Below, piece by piece: positions 13,856 through 27,192 of a stretch of 64,000 nt of DNA. The DNA is taken from the NCBI GenBank assembly GCA_008921705.1, contig VFFE01009165.1, positions 1,369,183 through 1,433,182 of the forward strand. Direction: 5' to 3'. The translations under genes and the position numbers were made by a program. Origin of the DNA: Burhinus oedicnemus. Taxonomy: Eukaryota; Chordata; Aves; Charadriiformes; Burhinidae. Every line of letters starts with the position of its first letter. Position 1 is the first letter of the stretch. The notes under the pieces are model-generated. The model ran no database searches, was not told the origin of the DNA, and worked only from the letters and a program-made list of their open reading frames with translations.

Positions 13856-16739
13856 ACACACACTTACCTTGATTAGACCTACATATACACATAAGCAATG
13901 TCTCTAATGCCCATGCATTTGAATATCTCTGCTAATATTTAAGGACTTGGGAATGTAATTTTAAAAGGTTATGGGTATCAAATACTGGCAATTCTTATTT
14001 AAAGATGCATTTTGGAATACTTTTGAATAGTGCAATATTCAAAACTATAAGAGAATCTGGAATCACCTTCTTTATGAAGCTCTATAATACTTTTTTCTTT
14101 TTATTTTAAAGATAAAAGCTTCTTGAGAGGAACTGTCCACTACCTTGTTTTTGCACTGCACACTGCAGAAAACCTTTCCATTTTTCTGCCTTATCCCCAT
14201 TTTAGTTCAGGCCTTTTAGAGCTGCTATAAAACAAAATTGTAATAGTACCTTTTAATAAAGCAGTTCAGACTTTATAGGTAATTGCTTTTCCCATAGTGT
14301 GACCCCCCTCCCTCAATTCAGGCACAGCTGCAGAGTGCCAAGCAACAACAACTTCAGTGTAAAACACTTCCTGAGAAATTTTCTTTAGATGAAGTTAATG
14401 GCCCTGAGTCTTGCCTCAGGCCGTCAACCCTCTCAATCAGTCATTAATCCCCAGAAATTGCCCAGGGCTTCAATTGTTACTGCTTAAACACACTGAATTA
14501 GGTTTTGAACAAACAGAGCAAATGAAGGTCAGTATCAGGAACAGAATTCAGTGAAAATTAAATTCTGAGAAGTATATAATAGGTCTGAATCAGTTCAAGG
14601 GATACAAGGACTTGATGACAAGGTCTTCTGTGGTTACTGAGGACAAGGCCAGAAGAGCATGGAGTTTACCTCTAACTTCAGTGGGCTTTAGGTCAGATGC
14701 TTAATGCTCTAAACTCTCACTTCTGGCACAGGGTCAGGTCATAAAAAGTGCCTATAATGTCAAAACACTGAAAACAAATTATAGTTGCATGATATTTTTA
14801 GTTATCCTGGGGTTGATGATGCATTTCAAATACATTATGCCACAGGACTCTACAGATACTGGAAATACTTCTTTCCCGACTTTCCAAAGAGTAAAAGTAT
14901 TTGGGAGCTACCTTTATGATGCATTTTGCTTGGTCCCCTCCTCCCACACACACAAAAAAAGCATACTGCTCTTCAACATTACAAATTATATGCATGCTTC
15001 CTTGTAAAATTTGCTGTCGTCTTTCCCCTCTTCATTCCCCTAGCCTCATTACATTATTCATTACTATTGCTAGGAAGCAGTTATAATCAACTCCCCTAAC
15101 CAAGAAATGAGAGCTTTACTTGCCAGCTTCCTTTAGGTTAGTTTGTTTTCTTGTGCAGCATAGTCAGCTAGCTATACCTGACCCTCAGAAGACTTCTCCT
15201 GTGAAGACAAATCTTCAACTTCTACAAAAATAGGTCAGGTTGCACCATCAACACCATCTTTCCCCCTCAGCCCCTGGGGAATTTATACATGAGTCTACAC
15301 AGCAGCAGCATATGGGCTAATGAGGCTTAATAAATGAGAATCTGCTGAACTGCAGTGCTAGTATCTAACAACAAGGAAGCAAAAGCTATTCACAATATTC
15401 ATAAGCCTAAGCCCAATAACACTTTTCTAGTTACGGACTTGATTACATACCTATGTAGCTCTTACAGACAGTAGCAGAGTAGAACTGCAGCAATTCAGAA
15501 GCTGTAACCATTGATAATAAACTGATGTTGTAGAAGTACAAAACACATCGTGTAACATCTATAGAAAAAGTCAATGTCATGATTTTATAGACCATTAAGT
15601 AACCAGTGAAACATGCAAGTTAGTTAATGCCAAATAATTAGGTAAGCAGGACTTAATACTGCCTTAAATTGGTTACTTCAGTCCATACAGGGTAACTAAC
15701 AGGACAAAAAGGACAAATTTTTATACACATTCACTGGTTTCCATGTATTTTGGAGATGCTGTACAAATAAAACTTCTCCTCTTCTCCTTCTTGTTTTTGT
15801 ATGACCCCTGCTAGAGCTCCTACATGTTACCACAGTACCAATAAATCACTACATTTGCACAAGTAGATCCACTGGCTACCACTACAATGTAAGCAAATAT
15901 TATGTCAAAAGGTTTGTCATTTTTTTCCTAATGAATACATGCTTTTTATTAGCAATACTTGGCTTTCACAGCTTTCCAATGAAGTGTAACAGCACAGGAA
16001 CTGTGTAGGTATCAGTCACGCTTGATCTATATTGCAAAAAACTGCTCTTGCTACTTTTTATGAGCATCATAGACTGTGCCTGCCATGGAACATGGCAGAT
16101 AGGGTGTTTTTATCCTTATTTCCACCTTTGTCTCAGCTAAGTAATGCAGCAAATAGATAGGGACCCTTTTATCCTTAACAGTAAACCCATTCTGCTACTA
16201 AAACCCAACATTTTTACTTCTTACTCAGATATTTAGGTCTTGGGGATGTCATATAATTTGTTTAAAATCTATCAGTGTCTGTTGAGTCTCTTATTAAGCT
16301 AATATTATGCACTGACTAATGCACAGCAACAGAAAACTGTATAAAAAAAATATATACATAGCAACGTGTTTTAATCTGGTTTTACTACTGCCTTATTCTG
16401 GGCAATATGCTCACAACCAAAATCTGCAGCAGTTTACAAGTTGGGGGTTTTTTTGGCCTGCAGTGAATAAAGACTTGTAAAGGCTGTCATTATTTACTCT
16501 GCTATTACTGCTCACTCATACAGACCAGATCAAGCAATAGAGATCTATGTTTTCAGAGAAAACATGCCACCCTGAGCAAAAGCAAGCCAAACAGCTGACT
16601 AGCTGCTCACCTATACCGAAGGAAATAGGGATCAGCTCTTAGAGTCCCATGCACATTTGTACAGCCAAACGAGCCTCCCTCCTCCTGCAGTCTCTGTACA
16701 AGTGTCAGGAAGTTATTTCCAGAGTTAGCTACTGTTTTG

Positions 16740-17290
16740 GGAAATAGCCTCCCTCAACAACAAGAGCCGCTACCCCAGCCCCGGCCCAATCCTGGCAGCA
16801 TCAGGAGAATATCTGCCTGGAACCCCCTTCCTTATGGAAGGCTGCTCCCTTCCTGAGCAGCCACGTGAGAGAAACAAGGGCTGCTGCAGGGAGATGCCAG
16901 CATCTTCCTGTGGCAATGGAGAAGGCCGCTGCAAGTGCAGGTGGTCTTTTATCACAGGAGACTGGGAGAGGAACAGGCTGGCCTGAAAGAAAGAGAAGGA
17001 AACCCTTCCTCAGCCTTTGAAGATCCTCTGATCACTCCCAGCTCACCTTCCTTACCGAGAATCCCCCTTCACCAGCAATCTCCAGCAGTCCACCATGACC
17101 CACTGGCAGTTCTCGCATCACTTCCGAGCTTCACTGATGCCCTTGTGTTCTCCCCGCAGACCCTCAGAACTCCCACAACTCTATTCAGCCCTCCATGCCA
17201 GCCTTCCAAAGCTTCCTCTGATCCCCAGACCCACATTTAACTTTCTCTGACCCCTGCCGGACCTAACTTCACCAAAACCTCCCAATACAT
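16740..17290. other. GC-rich island, unassigned
   Basis: About 550 bp rich in CCC and CAG/CTG motifs inside AT-rich flanks. Both strands have short open frames (16770-16955 - and 16935-17240 +), low in complexity and without recognisable domains. It includes a CACGTG E-box at 16862-16867. It may be a regulatory element, a non-coding first exon or an unknown repeat. Confidence 0.4.
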
Positions 17291-20200
17291 CTAAAGAAAT
17301 ATTGCATGTTTCCACAGAGAACTGGATGCACAAACTACCTAAATACACATATATGTATTTTTTTCATTCGTTTTCTTTAAGTGACCCATAATGGTTGAAT
17401 TCGAAAAAACAGCAGAAAAAATGTATGGAAAAAATCCGTAAAGAATTTGCCACGATAAAACCTGCTATATTCTTTGCCTACGTTTACACTCTTTTCCAAG
17501 CATCTACTATTGGCCATTCTCAGATATAGGAAACTGTCTTAGATACACAATTGGTCTGACATGTTTTTACAGTCATGGTGAAAAAGAAGCAGTTGTTTAT
17601 AAAAATCTTTAAAGCCACTCATCTTTCATAAACAATTTTTTTTTCTCTGCTCTTATTTTGCTTGACATTGTAAGAATTACTAATCCTGTACATTTGACTT
17701 CCAAAGTAGTTGTCATGGAAATTAAGGTGATCTTGCAAACTGTAAACATGAGTTCCCTCTAAAAGCATATAAGGAGAGAAACAAGAGGTCTTGTCTGAAA
17801 GTGAAACAACAAATTCTGTTTTGAGCTGATAGTCAGATTTCACTCAATGGTAGCTAGTAAGAGTCACAAGCCAGCAGAAATCATCGTATCTCTACTGTAG
17901 AATTTATCTAAATTTATCTGACTACATCCTCCCTCCCTCTCTCCCTGAATATTTTATAGTAATCTTAATATCAGTTTGGAGCTGCATCAGTAATTATTCA
18001 AAGACATTAATTTCTGCTTATTTCAAAAGCGATGTGGTAAATAAAAATGGACCTAAACTCACCTGCCACATATTCCCAAACTGCAGTAAGAAATGAGGAA
18101 TTTCAGTATTAATCAAGTTAGAAGTAGGCAAGTGACAAAACAAACAAAAAAATTATTTATAATTCCAATGCAGACCGTTTCTGGCACATACTTTCTTTTA
18201 AAACAATGTCACCCTCAGTAATGTACTTCAGTAAAATAGACTGAGGTACTTAGAGCAGTTTTCACTCACTTCTTCCTATGTGGCACCTCCTTCTTCGATG
18301 TTTGCATAAAGCTGGATTTTATGAAGTTATAACATGACTACTTTGCTGTCTAGTCTCAATCACAGCACTTAAAATACTAACTTTTTTTTAAAAAGCAACT
18401 ACTCACCTGCTTGTTCTCTGGAAGTTTTAAGGAGAAAAAAGTGCCCTTAATTCATGTTGCCCCTGCCAAGAGAAAGTCAGGGCCTCTCAGCATCACCTCT
18501 TCAGAGGTAGGTTCTCTTCTCCACATCCATACTAACACCAAACAATAAGGACACAGAATAGGTGCAGCTGCATGGCTGATCTGTGCTGGAGATTGACAGT
18601 ATTTCCATGTTGAATCCTGGATAAATTTGATGCTAACCAACATTTCAGAGGAACAACACAAGGAGTAAAAAACCCATAAAGGCTTATGTATACATTTAAA
18701 CCATGATCAGAACTACATACTGAAGATTTTAAATATTAACAATTTTTAGCAGGACCCTTGAACGCCGAAGAGTGCCCAACACCAAAGAAAGACGTGGCTA
18801 GTCTAAGGTACAGGATAGATAGTGTGTAATATAAAAATGAGAAATTCATGTAAGCTCTTTATTCAGGTATTATAGATGTATATGCTATATATGTAAACCA
18901 AAACTGAAAGAATTCTATGAAACTGAGTATCTAAATTAATCCCTGAAGAAGTCATACATACAATTCCATAAGTGCTTACTTGAAGCAAATGGCTTCAAAG
19001 AGTAGCTATTGATTTAATAAACTTGTGACAGAGAATCTCAATTCTCTTGATTATGTTCTTTTGCAAAACTTTCTACCAGTTTGAAAGCTCCCATTATTTT
19101 ATAGTTCTTCAACTCCACACGCAGAAGATTCCTCAAACTGACAACCTCCAAATTAAAACACTGCAAGGGCAGCCACTGTATCTATTTGCCCATTACTCAA
19201 TACAGTTTTACAATATCTTGTGAATAGCTAAAGTATCCCCCCATACCCACTTGGTTCTGTATTTATTGACTTCTCTTTCTTCAAACTCTTTATTAGCTAG
19301 AGGCATCAGAAGATTGTGTCACCTTTTCATTGCTGCTCAGAAGAGAGGCCAATCAGACTTCTACCTACTGTATCTATAGCAGCGCCACTTAACATTTTAG
19401 CTACTTAAGATTATTTATTGTTTATTTATTATTCTCAGCTTAATGGCATCTCATCATACTTGTAAGATACTTCTATCTTACAAAAGTTCAGCCCCAACTT
19501 CATACTTGTGATAGAAAACAAAAGCTTTTGCGTTCAAACTTATTATTTTCTATTTGCTTCTGTATTTTAAGTTTCAAAAGCTGCTAGCTACAGACTCAAA
19601 ACTGCAGTTATTTGCAGCTTTAAGTTTTTTGGTTGGTTGTGGTTTTTTTCATTTTTTTTAAAACAAATAATTAATTGCTAGTAGCCAAGTTTCAAAAAGA
19701 AGAGTGGTTCATCTCCATTTTTCATAGATGCCGCTGCCAAGATTTGAAGGCAAATGCTAGAAGCGGAGCAACTTTGAAAATCAGGACAACTAATTAGGCA
19801 TGAAAATGAGATGTGGGAACTATATGCACTTCAGTTTTGAAATCTTGGAAACAAAATTCACTAATATATCATCAAATTAACTTCGCATCAAGGTTCTGCT
19901 TTCATGATAACACTGTTTGTCTAAGATTTCCAAAATTATTTGATTGGGAGCCATAAATGAGAACAGTGAAAAAAAGAGCATAGGATTTTAAACTTTCAAT
20001 TAGATCAATTACGTCAATTAGATGCTCAACTACTCTAACTTCAAAATTTTAGGACATTAATACCTAGAATTCTGGCTTAGCTTGTCAGGTAAGATTTTAA
20101 GTGACATATGTCTATATGAAAAGTGAGCATCTATGCAGTGGATGCTGAAATGTATTGCTATTTCTTCATCTACACACATCATTTGAAATGCTTACAAATA

Positions 20201-22726
20201 TAAGACAGTATTCTGGCCCCTTGGATTTTTCTCCCCAGCCTAACCAGACAGTGCAGAAGCATAAGAAAAACACAGCAAAGAGAGGAGGCCAGTTGGCACA
20301 GTGAGTTTGGTTCTGCTTGCATGCTGCTTGATGATCTGATTCTGGAATTTTTCCCCAAAAATCTCAAGGAAGCTCTACCTTACCCCCAAAGAAAATATCA
20401 TTTGCTCTGCTGGATTTTTGCACTTCCTTCCCTTCCAACTATACCTATACAATCAAAGAAATAATAGTTGGAAATACCTCAAATTTGGAAAGAAAAAAAA
20501 AAATAGTTGCCAGCCCCCTAAGAGCAATTTTCTTCCCTTTTTCCCTTCCTTTCTTTTCAGTACTGGAAATATTGGAAGTACAGCCTGTAACTGTAGCCAA
20601 GGTCTCGGTCACGGGAGTTTAACTACAAGCCTCTACTGTCATTTCCCCCAAAGATAAATAATAAAATATTTGGTTCAGTTGCCTACACTTTTCTCTTTTC
20701 CTATACTAAAAAGAAGTGGGATGTTAACAGAACAGTGAAGTAGCTTTATCCTCCTTTCCAATACACCGTCTTCATAATTACATAGCTGTGGGAGGACTGA
20801 GACAATACTTGTCACACATTGTACTTCATCCTTTAAGGATTCAGTAGCTTCTATTTACCCTTTTTGAATGCAAAAGCATTGCCAGAAAAACCCCAATGCA
20901 CTACTGCACATTAACTAGCAAAATGTGTGTAATTATCTAATAAACAGGCTGATGGATCATTTTGGATAATTTTCTTCTAAAGCACTGCCCAGATCATCGC
21001 AAAGTGCAAATGATTATAAAAGCAGTTTAACTTCATATACAGTATATACCACTTTAAAAATTTAGGCAGATTTTCACAGCATTATTAAGAGAGATTAACA
21101 GCATTAACGGCAAGTCCAAACCCTGCGTTTTTAGCAGTCTGCTGAACTGCACACAATATAGCATGTGTTTCTACACAGCTGCATAGCCACACCGGTTTGG
21201 AAGCTGCTACTCTGCAAGTACATGCTATTCAGGTGTTCATTTTTCCAAACAGTTCTGCTCTAAAGTCAGTGAAGTTGAATCCTTCCTGCAGCTAAACAAA
21301 TTTAAGCTAATCCATATTCATCAGAACTAGGTTGGCACAAGTTGAAAATAATTCTTTTTTTTTTAAAAAAAAAAGGAAGTAAAACTGTAGGATGGCTATG
21401 TTAAACGTGTTACTTTCCTAACCTAAAAGGAAATTCTTTCACCAGGAAAGCTCCATTTCATGAAAAAATATTTAGACATATTAAAGTATTATGTTTTCTG
21501 AAGTTCTCACAACGTATCAAATTCCTCTGAATTCTAGCACGTTAAGTGTTGCTTTTAAATGATCAAGGTGTCAGTACCTGAACAACTGAGACTCTCCTAC
21601 TGACGATCAAATCATAATTTCTCCAGGCCTTTTCCCCCCAAACTGTAAGAATCCTTCCATTGTAGAAGAAGCCAGGTATCAATAAGTAATTATGAAATTT
21701 AGAGGAAAATTCAGATTCCCTCAATAATTCTTCTGTTCTAAACCCCATTCAGCTGTTTCAAGATGTTTCTAGACAGAATAATTGACAAAATTACATAATG
21801 CTCAATGGTAATATTAATAATCATAAATATGTAGCTATGATTTCAAAACTGTATTTCTAAGTCAGTTGCTGTGTATTAGGCCCCATAAGGAGCTCTCATA
21901 GTGAGTCTGTCAGTAGCATAGACCCTGACGCTAGCTACAGCATCAGTAGGTAAGGAAGATGAGGACAGTCCTTCATGAAAGAAATTTAATTTCACAATGT
22001 GCCATGCTCTTTCTACACTCATGAAATAATGCTGACGGGGGCTGGGTTTGCACTGCACTCCTGGGACAATCAGTAGCAGCTGAAAAGTTTGGGGATGACA
22101 GGGAAGATCTGCATGAAGCTCACAGTGCAGCAGCTGAGCCATCGTGTCAGAAAGCACGAGCTATCAACACTGCCAACTGCTAGTGGTCAGTAGCTAACTA
22201 GTGTGCTGGGGGTGGTGGCTGTCCTTGGCTGGAAAAGGCACTGAGCAACTTGCTCTAACTGGAACTGTTCTCATCTCCTTTAAAATAGTTTCAGGGCTCT
22301 TAAATCTTGATCTGTCCCCTGAGAGTAAGGAGTTCCTGGCTCCAAGTGATCTGCACAAGGCACATAGACCATTGCTGGATTTCCAGTAATGGGCATTTGT
22401 TACCATGACAGGGTCCTCAGAAAGGATCCCAATGAAGTTAATTGTACATGGGTGCCAACATCATCTTTTCCCATTTAATTATCCATGGTAACATATTTGT
22501 CTTTTTAAGAAGCTTATGGAAGAATAAGTGAGTCAAGTAAGGTGATTATGAAGTTTTACCATTATATCTTCGGAGAGTTGTGGCAGAAGAAGCTAGGCAA
22601 GCTGAAAGATGTGTGCTAATTGAGACACAACAGAAGAGGTAATTAAGAAGATTTCATGATAAGGGGAGGCACTAACAACTGAAGAGTAAACTTCGATTAT
22701 CTTGTGATTCCCAATGCCTAATCATT

Positions 22727-22743
22727 GGGGGGGGCAGGGGGGG
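22727..22743 (+). repeat. G-run pair, potential G-quadruplex
   Basis: G8-CA-G7. Enough G3 blocks with short loops to form a quadruplex on the + strand. Confidence 0.7.
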
Positions 22744-25043
22744 CGCAGAAATAAAAGTCCTTTACAGGGCTGGAAAGGAAGCTCATGTTTTCCAGACTGC
22801 CCAAGAAATAGCAGGATTCACACAACTGTTTTTTCTCTGCATTTCTCATCCCCTGCCAGGTAAAGGGAGTGGAGGATTGGCAGAAGGCACTTTGGCAACA
22901 GAAGCAGGGAGGATGAGGAGAATTTCACAGGAAACGTCAGCCTTGTGGTACAACAGCGCATTTAGGCCGTCATCCTCCTGAAGAGGGAAACACTGAAGTA
23001 AATAAAGAACAACTAAAAACAAACTAAAGCAAACAAGTATGTTTGAAAAATATATTTTGAAATGTGATTGTGTGCGCTCTCCTTCTATACCCATTTTCAT
23101 CACAGAAATGTTTTCACCCTTACATGAATAGGATAAAATAAAATCATTCTTTCATGGTTAAACCTTGTCTAATAACATAATTTACTCTCAGTGAGCTGAT
23201 TAATAGACTATACGCTACTTCTCAAACACCATTAGACATACCGGATTGCTGTTGGAGCATCCCACATCCAGACTAGGCTGAAGGCATACAAGGGTCTGTG
23301 CTATAACTCCTCCCCTGCAATCCTTGCTGTAAGCCCCCCCACAGCCTTTCAACCTGGTGGTTAGCTGCCTAACAAATTCAAGGCCCACCCCTGACAAAAC
23401 ACAGCTGCATCACCTTGACTCAGACTGCTTTACACTTTTGAGCTGTAGATATGCCACTCACAGAGATTTTCTGCACCAGCTAAAGACTCCCAAATGCACC
23501 TACTGGAAAGGGGAGGCATAGCAGTGCGAATGCCTGGCTGAAGCCAAGTAACACTTGCCTCAATTTTTTGAAAAAATGCTCTCCTAACAAGAGAGAGGAG
23601 AGCAAAAGAAGCTCACACCAGCACCAGTCAATGCTATGTTAGTGTTCAGAGCACTTACTGCACTACAAGCAGAAGCGTTATCAAACACAGGTATTCCTCC
23701 CACCAAGGCAAGTTAAGGGCGGTGCCAGGCAGACACGGGTCGCTTCAATGGCGCCAGGTCAGCTGGGTGCAAATTACACCCCTGGCTATAGACTGCCTTC
23801 AGTGGTGTTTGTTTGAACTTATTTTTTTCTTAAGTTCTGATACAATACAGATGCCCATCCAATATCATTTCTTGAAAACCCTGTGAATCATTATTGAAAG
23901 AGGAAAGACTGCTCAAATACTGACTTTTTTTCTTAATGACCTGGCTTCAGCCGCACTATGGAACAGGATTGCCACCTCTACCTCCTGTCTGTAGCCTTCC
24001 TTACAAGGAAAAAGAAGTGACTCTCTGCTGAGCAGTTTAGAAATGTGAATATGCTGAGAAGAAATACCTGCTCAGAAGCCAGAATCAAGAGAACAGATGT
24101 TAGCCTGAGAAAATCAGCAGAAGACTCAGCGATTTTTAAATCTTAGAGGAAAGTTAATGGATCCTCTATGACAGGAGGACTTCAGCAAACCTGATTTTCA
24201 ATCAGCAGCTTGTTTCATAGAATTCTTAATGTCTTTGGTTATTTTTTATTATACACATCAGGAAGAGTCATAAGAAGTCATGGTGCCTAATACAAGCCTT
24301 AGGAAGATAAAATCCATTATGCTAGCAGGTAAAGACCAACTGCAAATTGTTAATTAAGATCAACATAATTTTTCTAATGGTTTGATCATGGGATTATTAA
24401 CGTTTGCGATGTCCTCAAATCCTTCTTTGCCAGAATTAACAATTTACAGGACTGACCAGGCAGTATCTAAAAATATTCAGAAATATCATTACATGAAATG
24501 ATGACTAAAGTACCAGTTCAGCAATACAAAAAGTCATGCATTTTTTCCAATGCACTGCCCTATGTCTACCATGTAGATCTTCTTCAGTTACCATGTAAGC
24601 ATGAAGTGAATTTTAATTGCCCACACCATATTTTCTGCTCAGTGTCTTCTTCCCAAATGACTTTCAAAGACATATTACCTGTTCTGCTGTTTCTGTCACC
24701 ATCATATAATCACAGCACCATAGAATCATAGAATTGTTTAGGTTCGAAGAGACTTTTCAGACCATCAAGGCCAACCGTTAACCTACCACTGCCAAGTCCA
24801 CCACTAAACCATGCCCCTAAGCACCACATCTACATGTCTTTTAAATACTTCCAGGGATGGTGATTCCACTGCTTCCCTGGGCAGCCTGTTCTGATGTTTG
24901 ACAACCTTTTCAGTACAGAAATTTTTCGTAATATCCAGTCTAAACATCCCCTGCCACAACTTGAGGCTATTTCCTCTTGTCCTATCGCCTGTTACTTGGG
25001 AGAAGATACCAACCCCCACCTCGCTACAACCTCCTTTCAGGTA

Positions 25044-25697
25044 TTAGTAGAGAGCAATAAGGTCTCCCCTGAGCCTCCTTTTCTCCAGACTAAACAACCC
25101 CAGTTCCCTCAGCCACTCCTCATAATATATGTTCTCCAGATCCTTCACCAGCTTTGTTGCCCTTTTTTGGACATGCTCCAGCACCTCAACATCTTTCTTG
25201 TAGTGAGGGGCCCAAAACTGAACACAGTATTTGAGGTGGGGCCTCACCAGTGCCGAGTACAAGGTGACAATCACTTCCCTAGTCCTGCTGGCCACACAGT
25301 TTCTGAGACAAGCCAGTATGCTATTGGCCTTCTTAGCCACCTGGGCACACTGCTGGCTCATATTCAGCTGGCTGTCAACCAACACCCCCATGTCCTCTTC
25401 TGCCAGGCAGCTTTCCAGCCACTCTTCCCCAAGCCTGTAGCGCTGCATGGAGTTGTTGTGACCCAAGTGCAGGACCCTATTAAACAGAACAGGCCCCAAT
25501 ACTGAGCCCTGGGGAACACCACCTGTGACCACCCACCAGCTGGATTTAATTCCATTCACCACAACTCTTTGGGCAGTTAAGCAGGACCTGCCTTTCATAA
25601 ACCCATGCTGACTGGACCTGACCACTTGGTGAACTTGGTGAACTTGGTGAACTCTATGTGCTGTGTGATGGCACTCAAGATGATCCGCTCCATACAC
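25044..25697 (-). pseudogene. CR1 ORF2 RT remnant lacking catalytic blocks
   Basis: 217 open codons. Order: [14 protein letters not shown], directly joined to [29 protein letters not shown], directly joined to [17 protein letters not shown], then [36 protein letters not shown] and [19 protein letters not shown]. Compared with the CR1 at 34691-36225, the motif A segment (FSKxFD) and the FADD motif C segment are both missing, yet the frame remains open across each junction. The encoded protein could not polymerise DNA. Confidence 0.88.
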
Positions 25698-25864
25698 TTC
25701 TCTAGCACCGAGGTCAGACTGACAGGTCTGTAATTCTCCGGATCCTCCTTCCAGCCCTTCCTGTAGATGAGCATCATATTTGCTAACTTCCAGTCAACTG
25801 GGACCTCCCTGGTTAGCCAGGACTGCCAATAAATGATGGAAAGAGGCTTGGGGAGCGCTTCCAC
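25595..25864 (-). pseudogene. CR1 ORF2 reverse-transcriptase N-terminal remnant
   Basis: 89 codons with [20 protein letters not shown] and the conserved [11 protein letters not shown] block of non-LTR RT fingers. A stop (RVLR-stop-LVEALP) precedes it. A frameshift occurs at a triple ACTTGGTGA repeat (25624-25650), after which coding resumes in another phase with [14 protein letters not shown]. Confidence 0.85.
25624..25650. repeat. Triple 9-bp tandem repeat inside CR1
   Basis: ACTTGGTGA repeated three times, located between two CR1 RT blocks where the element's frame changes. Confidence 0.95.
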
Positions 25865-26040
25865 CAGCTACCTCAGTACCCTTGGGCGGATCTCATCTGG
25901 CCCTGTAGGCTTGTGTGCATCTAAGTGGTGTAGTAGCTTGCTAAACATTTCCTCTTGGATTAGGTTCTCGGTTCATTCTGCTCCCCATCCCTGTTGTCCA
26001 GCTCAGGGGTCTGGGTACCTGGAGAACAACTGGTCTTACT

Positions 26041-26060
26041 NNNNNNNNNNNNNNNNNNNN
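26041..26060. other. Assembly gap (20 N) inside the CR1 element
   Basis: Exactly 20 N, probably a placeholder for unknown length. CR1 coding on the two sides is not contiguous: endonuclease on the right, the pre-RT segment on the left. Confidence 0.98.
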
Positions 26061-26183
26061 TCTTCATCCTCATTGGGTGGTCTTTAACAGACTCCCACCA
26101 TGATATCTGCCTTGTTGGCCTTCCCCCTGATTCTTACCCATAAGCGCTCAGTCCCATTGTCACCATTGTCAAGCCCTAGACAA

Positions 26184-26765
26184 TCAATCACGCTTCCTAA
26201 CATACAGGGCTACCCCACCGCCTCTCCTTCCTGGCCCGTCCCTTCTGAAGAGTTTATAGCCACCCATTGCAACACTCCGCTTTTGTGAGTCATCCCACCA
26301 TGTTTCTGTGATGGCAACAGTATCATAGTTTTCCTGCTTCCCAATGGCTTTCAGGTCCCCCTGTTTGTTGCCCATGCTGCGTGCATTGGTGTAGATGCAC
26401 TTTGGTTGTGCTATTGACTCCATCACCTTTTTTGGGGGAGAAGCCCTAATTCCTACGTGACCATTCTCAGGTGCTTCCATGGTTTCTAACACATCAATAA
26501 CCCTTGTGTCTTTGCTGCCGCATGGATCTCCATTCCCTACCTCCACTGAGACAGCAGACCGAAGGACATTGGTAGCACACTGTCCCTCAAACATTGGCAT
26601 GCCACCCCCTGGCTCATCTCTAGTGAGCCTGGTTTTATCCCTTTCCCCCTTCAAATCTAGTTTAAAGCTCTTCCAATGAGCCCTGCTAACTCCTGTGCAA
26701 AGATCCTTTTCCCCCCTTGAGACAGGTGTACCCCTTTTGTTGCCAGCAGGCCTGGTGTTGTGCAA
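26184..26765 (-). pseudogene. CR1 ORF2 N-terminal endonuclease remnant
   Basis: 193 codons open at the start of ORF2. The apurinic-type endonuclease that nicks target DNA is recognised by CIYTNARSMGNKQGDLKAI (conserved Asn), VAITETWWDDS (catalytic Glu) and GYKLFRRDGPGRRGGGVALYV. A stop follows RKRD, and the residual frame IRGKANKADIM continues to the assembly gap, so the catalytic Asp/His half is not present in the window. It is inactive as assembled. Confidence 0.85.
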
Positions 26766-26904
26766 AATGACCCATGTTCAGAAAAACCAAATTCTGCAGG
26801 TGGCACCAGGCTCAGAGCCAGGTATTGATCTGCTGGCTCTTCCTGTTTCTTCCCTTATCATTCCCTGCAACTGGAAGGATAGAGGCTCCTTACCCCTTAA
26901 CCAG

Positions 26905-27192
26905 TCATCCCAAGGCCCTGAAATCTCTCTTGATTGCCCTCAGACTTCTTGTTGCAACTTCATCACTGCCTACCTGAAAAATCAATAATGGATAATAATC
27001 TGAGGGCCATACCACAGTAGGAAGCTTTCTCTTCACATCTTTAACCCAGGCTCCAGGGAGGCAGCAGACTTCCCTAAGAAGTGGGTCCGGTCTGCATATT
27101 GGGCTTTCTATTCCCTTCAGAAGGGAGTCTCCTATGACAATAATCATCTTTTTTTCTTTATGGAAGCAGCTTTGAAGAAGGCTGTAGGCCAA
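26905..27192 (-). pseudogene. CR1 ORF1 esterase-domain remnant
   Basis: CR1 ORF1 encodes an RNA-associated protein with an SGNH-hydrolase (esterase) domain. The 95-codon frame contains IVIGDSLLKG (the GDSL nucleophile motif, Ser23 of this frame), then ICRPDPLLREVCCLPGA, VKDVKRKLP and PSDYYPLLIFQVG. The usual block III Asn-Asp is replaced (GSDE). Upstream, RYEALQVE-type coding persists in another phase. Downstream, the C-terminal block (TTPGLLATKGVHLS) continues in a shifted frame that overlaps the start of ORF2. Confidence 0.85.

Larger units (their letters stand above)
13862..24718. other. Intergenic, no recognised gene
   Basis: Mostly AT-rich with a GC-rich island at 16740-17290 and a G-run pair at 22727-22743. 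The segment 21870-22400 is somewhat GC-richer with opposing short open frames but no family signature. No CR1 was recognised here. Confidence 0.55.

Noticed and set aside
24894..25505. 203-codon open frame on the + strand
   Set aside because: It is the antisense of CR1 ORF2; all recognisable protein motifs are on the - strand.
26479..26988. Open frames on the + strand over the CR1 ORF1/ORF2 junction
   Set aside because: Antisense to CR1 coding; no independent family signature.
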